Below, one piece after another: positions 56,401 to 64,000 of a stretch of 64,000 nucleotides of DNA (positions within the stretch are counted from its first letter, which is position 1; each line of letters begins with the position of its first letter). The DNA is from Liolophura sinensis (lineage: Eukaryota; Mollusca; Polyplacophora; Chitonida; Chitonidae). The notes beneath the pieces are model-generated. The model was not told the DNA's origin, searched no databases, and worked only from the letters and a program-made list of their open reading frames with translations. The translations under genes were made by a program, and so were the position numbers. The stretch is taken from assembly GCF_032854445.1 (NCBI RefSeq), contig NC_088302.1, positions 36,152,191-36,216,190 of the forward strand, written 5' to 3'.

Positions 56401-57649
56401 TGAATTAGATCGCCATGCACACTGGATATATGGACCTTTGCAATCAAATCACAACTGAAATACAATATATCGACAACTTATATACCAGCATGGTACACGG
56501 TTTGAATGTTGATTTCACTCATTCACACAGAATATACCTTTCGCCTTTCTAACATGATCATTGAAAACTGTCGACTGCTTCTCTTTGCAAGATTCCATCC
56601 TAATATCGTATTTTATATACTTTCTTACTTCTTTGGTAGTTTGTGTTTAACGTCGATTTGAGAACTGGCCTTGCGAGTATTGACCTTGAATGGCCATCTT
56701 GGTTAACGACTGGTACACGAATGTGGACACAGACCCCCATTACAACTTCCTTTTTCGGGAGGGAATGAATGTAATTCTGTGTATTTTAGGGTGTAAAGTA
56801 TTTTTTTGCTGCCAGCCTGCCTTTTTTGGTGTACAGGTGCATGCTTGGTACCGGTATCAAAATGATGGAAATTGTCTAAGCTTTCGGCAGGTATGAGTTT
56901 TAAGGATGAAAGTTCTGGGCGAGAGGTCACAAGGAGAAAGGTGGTGATGAGGGTACGAGTGACGTCCCCTTGGCGTTGCTAGGCACCCCTCCAAGCTGCC
57001 GGCATAGAAAAGTCCAGATTTTGACGGTCAACCTATGTCAAGATTTTTATGGCTTGTTTCTCACAGGCTGGGCCAGGTATGTATCAAAGCTTATTCGCCA
57101 CGGAATGTTTAGGACTGAGATGCAGCGCTAAACGTTAACATTGTGGCTTATGGAAAATTAATGAGGGTCAGTGGCCATGTCTGTTTTGACGCATAACTTA
57201 ACGACCCTGTGCAGATATTTCACACGAGTTATCCCCCTTCTTGTTATTTTCGTCTGCTCGTTTGTGGAGAGTCAAGCACACCGCGCAAGGCCCGATGTTA
57301 GTTGGATTTTGTGCTTGCTATAGCAATGGATGAGAAAATGTAAACAGTTCTTCATTTCTGCTAGATGTCTGCCTCTCAGTTAGGAACGTTTCAGAGAAAG
57401 TTATGCACGGATGTCGATTAAACTATGTGCACAGCTTGACTTTGACACAAGCACCGATGGAAAGAAAAGTACCGGTACTGCGTGCATAGAAATCAGTTTT
57501 GTCTGCATGCAAAAAGCACAATAGTGTTTCATTCTTGATGCATTATGTTGAATTAATTATTGTAGATAACAAAAAATCACGACTTAACCCACTGTTTGTT
57601 GGTATTAATGTTAAGATAAATGCTAGGGGTGGTATCTCAAAAAGTACTA

Positions 57650-57832
57650 CATACTGGCTTCCTCTTCGGCCGTAAGTGGAAAGGTCTGGCAATAGCCTGC
57701 GTATGGTCGTGGATTTCCCCCGGGCTCTGCCCGGTTTTTTCCCCACCATAATGCTGGCCACCGTAGTATAAGTGAAATATGCTTGAGTACGGCGTAAAAC
57801 ACCAATCCAAAAAAAAAAAAAAATCAATTAAA
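57650..57832 (+). mobile_element. SINE (MetaSINE-type), 5' truncated
   Basis: GGCTTCCTCTTCGGCCGTAA, TTTCCCCCGGGCTCTGCCCG, ATAATGCTGGCCACCGTAGT and CGGCGTAAAACACCAATCC, followed by an A run in place of the usual AAAT tail. Confidence 0.85.
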
Positions 57833-58069
57833 TCAAAAAGTACCAGCATTAAGTATTGAGTTCAGGTTTTGTTTACATATAAACGACAACAACGCGAGGG
57901 GCATGTTGATGAGCAACATGTGTGCTAATTACCGTAAGTTACCAAATTCATGAAATTCACGCCTCTATTACAATGCATTTCAAGGTAAATATTAAAATAT
58001 TTCATGAAGTGAGTTCAGGTTTTACATGCATGTGTCTCATGCAAACACTTTGGTGGCATTGCTATGAAA

Positions 58070-58215
58070 TATAACTTCACTTATATGACGAAGGCTACTG
58101 AGGTTTTAAACACCGGAGTACCCGGAGTAAACCATCACCTTCCGCCAGACAGATGATTCCAGCATATCTGACTTGAATCACAACGGCGGCTAGCATTATG
58201 GTGGGAGGAACCCGG
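58070..58215 (-). mobile_element. SINE-related fragments
   Basis: CCCGGAGTAAACCATCACCT of the degenerate subfamily, then GGCGGCTAGCATTATGGTGG with GAGGAACCCGGG of the main family. Confidence 0.5.
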
Positions 58216-58723
58216 GACTAGCAGGTACCTGAGGTTTTACAAGTTGATCATGCATGGAACCCGGAAGGTATCAGTGGCTTTGCTGTCCATAGCCCTAATT
58301 TGTCTTGCGTGTATGTTGAACTGAACAATAAAGACGATAAATTATATACACATGTGAGTAAAAAAATAAGTACAAGAAGGTTTGTTTAATTATGTACATA
58401 AAGTCTGCTTACGTTAAATTTTGAAAAAGATAAATTGTCCTTCATTTCACTTTCAGTATTCGTTTCCACTATATTAATATGTAATTAACGTCGGTTTTGT
58501 AATGTCTTTCAATATTGCTCAATTTATACACACATAAAAAATGAAAAATCTTCATTGATTACATTAAATATGTACAGAAATATCCGTGCATATACAAACT
58601 GAAAAAAAGTATCTCTGTATGTATAAGTGCTTAAAATATTTCTTAACATTTCACTAATGTGATCCATCTCTTATATTTCACATTTAGATTTAGATGAAAA
58701 GCCATGATATTAATTGAAAGAAA

Positions 58724-59016
58724 TTATATCTGCATTGACCATGCTAGGATATATGCGGAAAAGATCAACACTGTCACATATAAAGAGAAGTAACTCCTAG
58801 CTAGTAAACTGTCAGAGCCACTCGCCAGTTCCTCGGCTCGTCGACGACCAACGGCTTCGTTTGGATTATTCCCACTGAAGTAGAATACAAGACATGAGCT
58901 GTTGTCCCGGGCTACTTTGTACGAGTCATGCCAAATCGTCTCACAAAACTGTGTTGAATTCGCGTAGGTCTGTGAGATCGGTTTACAAATGGAGTTGGCC
59001 GGGCATTTGACGGAGT
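58724..59016 (-). CDS. Folate receptor B exon 4, stop and tail
   Basis: Starts DSVKCPANSICKP and contains QFCETIWHDSYKVARDNSSC, close to the vertebrate NEIWTHSYKVSNYSRGSGRC region. It ends in a hydrophobic tail (YVTVLIFSAYILAW) with TAA at 58724-58726. The match of splice phase (1) and stop position with gene A supports it. Confidence 0.87.
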
Positions 59017-59104
59017 CTAAAATTTAAACAGAAAATGAAACGACCAATTTGCAAACGGTTTTTAAACACCATGTATTTAGTTCTGGCAAAGATGTTAAGC
59101 GAAC

Positions 59105-59690
59105 GTGGAGGATGGCGCAGAAGACCAGAGATTTACAACAAGATGTAATCAGGAAGAAATCAGATTTGCGAGAAAGTACGGAACCAGGAATAAATCTGAC
59201 TTAAAGGAAGACGTAACCGAGAAGAACTCAGATTTACAAAAGGGTGCAGCCAGGAAGAAATCAGATTTACAACAAAGACGTAACAAGGAATAAATCTCAT
59301 TTAAAGGAAGACGTAACCTGTGAGAAATCAGATTTCAAGGAAGGTGTAACCAGCAAAAAATCAGATTGAAAGGGAGATGTAGCCAGGAAGAAATCAGATT
59401 TACAGGAAGATGTAGCCAGGAGTAAATCTGATATCAAGGAAGACATAACCAGGAATATATCAGAATTAAAGGAAGATGTAGCCAGCAAAAAATCAAATTT
59501 AAAGGAAGACCTAACCAGGAAGACACCTGATTTAAAGGAAGATGTTATCAAGAAGAAACCATATTTAAAGGATTTCGTAACCAGAAAGGAATCGGATTTA
59601 AAGGAAGACGTAACCACGAAGAAATCGGATTTTAAAGAAGACAAAAGTAGTATAACATATTTTAAACTAGAAGTGAAAAACCACAGTCCA
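59105..59690 (+). repeat. 33-bp minisatellite, about 17 copies
   Basis: Unit: AACCAGGAAGAAATCAGATT plus TAAAGGAAGACGT. 33 bases is 11 codons, so a 143-residue minus-strand frame is open throughout. It lies in the last intron of folate receptor B (59017-59775). Confidence 0.92.
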
Positions 59691-59775
59691 TAATCCATGG
59701 AAGCTGGTAAGGACATAAATTGATGCACACAATGCTATAGCGGCTTTGATTATCATTTTAAGTAATACTTCTTAC

Positions 59776-59902
59776 CTGTAGAAAAGTCAAAGTCTTTCAA
59801 CCAATTTGCAACACATGTGAAGGAATCCTTACAGGCATCCCACCAATCATCGCACGTACTCTGACACAGAGGGAGATTCACGTGGCGCGACCGTCTTGTA
59901 CC
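59776..59902 (-). CDS. Folate receptor B exon 3
   Basis: Codes GTRRSRHVNLPLC, STCDDWWDACKDSFTC and ANWLKDFDFSTG. The Lys of the pocket is kept while the two Trp positions after it are Phe. The segment before PLC is about three residues shorter than in human FOLR1. Phase in 0, out 1. Confidence 0.88.
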
Positions 59903-60645
59903 CTGCAGAAATTATTGTTGCATACGTACGACAAGTTGGTCGAATTTGCACAAGTTGACAGAGTGCGTGCATGTCAAGCTGATAAAATGGAGTGCCTGTA
60001 CAACAAGTTGGTCGAGCGGTATGCGTGTGCAACATATTGGTCGAGTGGCGTAGGGGTGCATCAAGTTGGCTTAGTGGATTTACAACAAGAGGACCGACTG
60101 GCGCGTAAATACAAAAATACATAACTTGATGTGCAATAAGTTACACACCACATTGTCATTCTTAATGGAATTTTCAACAAGGTAGTAAAGTGACCTGTAT
60201 GCACAAAATGTTGGTAGACTGAAGAGTGTGTACAACAAGATGGCCGCCAAGCGTGTGTGTACAACGACTTGGCAGCTGATGAGAACAGGAAAACCGGTTT
60301 TCGATTACGACCATCAAACTGGCCTGTAAGAGCTGAATTCTGAACGTATGTCAATTTTTATACCCACTGTCATAATATAAAAGCATTTTTGTTACCCACG
60401 AACTTACGCAGATACAGTGTTTGCCCAATTTGTCCCCAGGTATTCTATTTTAATATATGGACTATATTTTAAAACGTATATTGTCGTATATTATTCTTTT
60501 CATGGCTAATATTCGTAACTGGAACACATGTAACAGTTAAACAATATAGATTTTTTCCATTTTATATTCAGTGAGCATAGTATAATTTAGAAAAAAAAAA
60601 AAATAAAATAAAGCAGGAAATTTATGATTTTTGTGAATCGCTTAC
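59903..60645. other. Folate receptor B intron 2
   Basis: From 59930 to 60260 there are loose repeats of TACAACAAGTTGGTCGAG. The remainder is AT-rich with an A run at 60590-60605. Confidence 0.55.
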
Positions 60646-60835
60646 CATCACATTCCAAGGACCGAGATTAGGAGAACACTGGTTAAAGCAGATATCTCTG
60701 GTGAGGAAAGCGACGGCAGGCGCCGACAAGTTCCGGTGCTGAGGACAATGGTTCCAGTTAAAATCGAACATTTCCAGCTCCCAGGGTTCAGTGGTGTTTG
60801 TAATGACAACACGCATTGTCCCGCCAGGTGGCGCA
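60646..60835 (-). CDS. Folate receptor B exon 2 with frame break
   Basis: Acceptor GAGCAG, donor ATG/GTAAGC. The early part reads CATWRDNACC in phase 0. After about 60805 the family sequence continues one base out of frame (MFDFNWNHCP ... CSPNLGPWNVM). Skipping one base would restore both halves and a 189-base exon. Confidence 0.85.
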
Positions 60836-61454
60836 CTGCTCACGTGAAAACACAAGAAAGATAGACGTGAAGTATTTCGGCAACCCTTCCCACATGAATC
60901 CAGTCAGGTGAAAACATTGCAAATCTTTTCACCAAATTTATTTGAATGATATTTTATAGTTGGATGATATTTTAAGTTTTCTATGCTGGCCATGAGAATA
61001 GATGGTAAACACGTACAACTTTAGGGTGCCTCCGTGGCCAAGGTGGTTAGCGTGCCCAGGAGACACTCACCAATCATACTACTTAACAGCGCATGTTCCG
61101 CTTTACATCACTGCCACCACTAGACATACTTGACCTTTGGAGTCTGTACAATGCCACGCAAGGCTTGTTTAGATTTAGCCCTCAATACTGCATGGTGTTC
61201 TCGCGTGGAACTATTTAATCAACATTCATATATAAAAATGGTTCGGGCGTTGGTTAGAATCATCGTGTGAATACTTTAGACACAGAGTGTATATTGTATT
61301 ATCATAAGGAAAGGATGAGACAGAGTTTTAGTGGTTTCTAACATCACCTTCTGCCTTATCACCCGTGACCATTGTGACGTCGGCGTTGGGCAAAATTTGC
61401 AGTGAATGTAAGGCGAACGTAGAGAGTATGCCCACCAATGCGGTCGATGTAAGT

Positions 61455-61625
61455 TCATCTAGTTCATGCTGCCATCCTCTCCGGTCGTACGTGGGGAGGT
61501 TTCCAGCAACCTGCGGATGGTCGTGAGTTTCCCTCTAACCATAATGCTGTCCACCGTCGTATAAGTGAAATATTCTTGAGTACGGCGTAAAAAACCAACC
61601 AAATAAAAAAAATAATAATAATAAA
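61455..61625 (+). mobile_element. SINE (MetaSINE-type), 5' truncated
   Basis: CATCCTCTCCGGTCGTACGT, TTTCCAGCAACCTGCGGATG, ATAATGCTGTCCACCGTCGT and TATTCTTGAGTACGGCGTAA, in intron 1 of folate receptor B. The A-rich tail grades into AAT repeats. Confidence 0.85.
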
Positions 61626-62319
61626 TATACATGATTCGCCAAATTCTATGGCTGTGGTAGAATATTGATTGGAATATTTGACGCGTTATAGATACAACTC
61701 AAACATATTTCACTTAAATACGATTTTCGGTCAGTTTCATGCAGATGAATGAAAGATGCCGGCGTGCCCGGAATAAGCAAGCATTAGTGAGTTCGCCGTT
61801 TTCCTTGCGGAACCTAATTAATATAATTATCGACATAGCACTGCTATTATTATATGCTATCAAAATACTACACAGACGTGTAGTTATTATGTTATTGTAA
61901 CAGACTATTCTGTTAAATATAGGCACACATATTCTATTATTTCAACATTAAGATTGAATTAGACGGACTATATATTATCTTGAATATGACAAAGTATTAT
62001 ATTTTAATAACAGAATGCATTTTAGCAACACTCGTTTCAGAGAGTGTAAATGATCTTAATTTTCGTCCGTGGACTAAGTTGCTTATTTTTCGTTATTGTA
62101 AGAGTTCTACATTGATATTAAAAAGGTGTTTTAAGGTTCGTTTGCAAGGATCATATCGCACTGGTAAAGTATAAGTTTTAGCCTAAAAAACGTTATGTTT
62201 TGACATTCTACTGCTTCTTAAAATGCACGTTGTCAGCGAAATTTTAGGTGTTTTTACAGTATTCGCCGTCTGTAGGCCTGCTGAGTGACGGTGAGTGGAA
62301 ATCCTCGACGTCAAAACTA

Positions 62320-62380
62320 TATGTATGTATACTTGGGGTTTAACGTCGTACTTAACAATTTTTCAGCCATTAGGTGACGT
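62320..62380 (-). mobile_element. Fragment of third-family SINE
   Basis: CTTGGGGTTTAACGTCGTAC and AACAATTTTTCAGCC match the left end of the copies at 36525 and 56115. Confidence 0.5.
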
Positions 62381-62689
62381 CAAGTTCATGAATAAATTCA
62401 CTGGAGCACGGGACCTTTATTGTAATATAAGTACTGTCACAAAATTAGACACTGACAACATAGCTAATAAAGGTTTTCATCTTTGAACTTTTGACTCGAG
62501 TCACACCCGTCTTTGTGATGAGACAGACCAAGGATCAGAGTGTGTGTGTATGTTGTATACGTGCCCTGCTCTCACGGAACCTAAAAAGTTACAGGCTTAG
62601 AGAAGAATTTTTGCAGAGAAACCAGTTGTAGTTAAGCGATAATTATGCAGAATTTTGTCAACTTTTGATGTAGTGAAAAGCTTGAGAAT

Positions 62690-62785
62690 TTTATTTATTT
62701 TTTTGGTGTTTTACGCCGTACTCAAGAATATTTCACTTATTACGACTGAGGCCAGCATTATGGTTGGTGGAAACCGGGCAGGAAG
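62690..62785 (-). mobile_element. SINE 3' fragment (MetaSINE-type)
   Basis: TTTTACGCCGTACTCAAGAA, TATTTCACTTATTACGACTG and CAGCATTATGGTTGGTGGAA in reverse orientation. Confidence 0.8.
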
Positions 62786-62988
62786 AAAATCTTGAGAACA
62801 CCACTTCGAGGACAACATGGAAATCTCGAGAGCACCACTTCATGAATATATAAAGTGCAAGAAATACATGTAAATATGTTATTTTTCGTAAAACACACGA
62901 CATATAAAAAAAGTAACAGCATGCGTAAAACTTTTTATAGCCGGTTTGATATTGAAAAATTATTTTAAACCAAACCACTCTTAGAGTT

Positions 62989-62992
<4 letters not shown>

Positions 62993-63072
<80 letters not shown>
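62993..63072. repeat. (AT)40 microsatellite
   Basis: An unbroken run of about 40 AT units in intron 1 of folate receptor B, 18 bases from the exon 1 donor. Confidence 0.97.
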
Positions 63073-63074
<2 letters not shown>

Positions 63075-63090
63075 TTAACGGGACAATCAC

Positions 63091-63237
63091 CTCTCCAAAC
63101 AGGTTAGGCTCTGGGCTTGGCTTAGGCTTCTGGTAGTTTGGCATTGTCATACATGTATTCATGTACTCATCCACAGTCTTTCCATCACACGTCACCCAGA
63201 CAATAACTGCCATTAGCACGTACCCCAGGAATCCCAT
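63091..63237 (-). CDS. Folate receptor B exon 1
   Basis: The ATG at 63235-63237 (A at -3, G at +4) opens MGFLGYVLMAVIVWV, a signal peptide, then TVDEYMNTCM and KPKPSPEPNLFGE. The donor is GAG/GTGATT, phase 0. A long AT repeat starts 18 bases into the intron. Confidence 0.88.
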
Positions 63238-64000
63238 GATGACTGCAACAGGACTGAAAGGTTAGAGTCAAAAGGAACAGAAGGTTTGGGATTACACAGT
63301 TCCCGTTTCACAAATTGTCCACCACTAGAATGTTATATGAGGATGCTTTTATGTGGTTTTGCTGAAAGAAGTGTTCGAGTCAAACAGATCACATGAAATG
63401 AAGCCCCTTATTACAGCTCTTTCTGGTCACACTTTCAAGAATAAATTCTGAAATTAATATTTCTTAATGTTACTCTTAGCATATGTTGCCATATATGTCA
63501 CTGTCCCTCTGAAAGGTCGCTGGGATCACAGAAAATATAAATTGAGAAATGCATTGTAGAGTTACAGTTCAAAAGAGTTGAAACAAGAGTGTTGAATCGC
63601 TGAAGTTCATATCAAACTGACCACCCAAAAGACATCATCAAACGTGTTCATTACCTTCATCGCCGCCGTCATTATCTCTCTCTTCATCATCAGGATGACA
63701 GATGTGATTACGATCATCAGCATGACTACATCATTATTATCTTCATCAACTTGTGCCCTGTTTAGGCCTTGTCATGTTCATACCTTATTATACAATCATG
63801 CTAAAAGTATCATCAACAGCAGAATTATTATCATCTTTGTTGTTATTACTCTCATCACAATCATATTCAAACAAATTTTTACGCAAAAAACTCTGCATTT
63901 TCTTCCGCAGCAGCAACAACAGCAGCAAAAATATCATCTTCCCTCTCATTCTCATGAACTAAAACTGTTGCTGTTATACTTTTGACTTTGGATTACTGCA
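63238..64000. other. Upstream region of folate receptor B
   Basis: Contains ATC/CAT-rich low-complexity sequence (63650-63960) and a CAG run near 63908-63930. No clear TATA box. TTTCAG and TTGCAG just before the ATG could be acceptors of a 5' UTR intron, but this is uncertain. Confidence 0.4.

Larger units (their letters stand above)
52703..58723. other. Intergenic spacer between the two folate receptor genes
   Basis: Holds repeats at 56115-56400, 57650-57830 and 58070-58215. A 119-residue minus-strand frame at 55556-55915 is the longest open stretch, but I see no family motif. The rest shows nothing. Confidence 0.5.
58724..63237 (-). pseudogene. Folate receptor family gene B, frame broken in exon 2
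   Basis: Four exons (63091-63237, 60646-60835, 59776-59902, 58724-59016) with the same phases as gene A (0, 0, 1). Family marks are MNTCM, KPKPSPEPN, CATWRDNACC, DFNWNHCP, CFNQCSPNLGPW, DDWWDACKDSFTC and FCETIWHDSYKVA, and a hydrophobic C-terminus. Exon 2 is 190 bases, not a multiple of three. The first ten residues to the Cys-Cys pair are in one frame and the rest (from ITNTTEPWELE) are in another, with the break near 60805. Read as is, the protein stops soon after the break. Everything else, including splice sites and start context, looks intact, so a sequencing or assembly indel is as likely as a pseudogene. Pocket residues are more diverged than in gene A. Confidence 0.8.

Noticed and set aside
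59297-59728. 143-residue frame with SSFKSDFFLVT repeats
   Set aside because: A 33-bp minisatellite within a folate receptor B intron; the frame is open only because the unit is 11 codons.
63644-63985. 113-codon plus-strand frame
   Set aside because: Low-complexity ATC/CAT repeats give an Ile/Ser-rich product with no family features.

Overview
This is intron-rich animal DNA. Every gene found lies on the minus strand and is built from GT-AG exons. The introns and spacers are full of tRNA-derived SINEs that carry a central block I associate with mollusc and other lophotrochozoan genomes (MetaSINE-type), plus many minisatellites. A mollusc is the best guess and a brachiopod is not excluded. The species cannot be read from the window.

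Region 1 (about 0.2-42.4 kb) is one giant secreted-protein gene, transcribed right to left and cut off at the left window edge. I could chain 34 coding exons with unbroken reading-frame phase, giving at least about 2,677 residues. The order is: signal peptide; thrombospondin N-terminal (laminin-G-like) domain; short coiled coil; VWC; then a cassette of EGF, Kunitz, VWC half, tyrosinase-like domain, pentapeptide G-[Y/F]-[D/N]-x-x repeats, linker and Cys-rich domain; then a second, diverged copy of that cassette; then about thirteen VWC domains up to the window edge. The N-terminus resembles NELL/thrombospondin and the C-terminus resembles kielin/chordin-like proteins. Both tyrosinase-like domains have lost copper-binding histidines: at least two of six in the first copy and apparently all six in the second. 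I therefore infer an extracellular matrix or ligand-binding protein, not an active oxidase.

Region 2 (47.6-52.7 kb) is a complete four-exon folate receptor family gene encoding 252 residues, with a signal peptide and a GPI-type tail. Region 3 (58.7-63.2 kb) is a second, diverged folate receptor gene with the same exon phases (0, 0, 1). Its exon 2 carries a net indel that breaks the frame right after the conserved Cys-Cys pair, so it is a pseudogene or an assembly error.

The spacers at 42.4-47.6 kb and 52.7-58.7 kb hold SINEs, a 51-bp minisatellite and G-rich tracts, with no recognisable gene. Notable non-coding structures include an ~860-bp inverted repeat (7.6-8.4 kb), a 68-bp satellite present in two introns around the first tyrosinase cassette, and a minisatellite that repeats the 5' splice site of exon 19.
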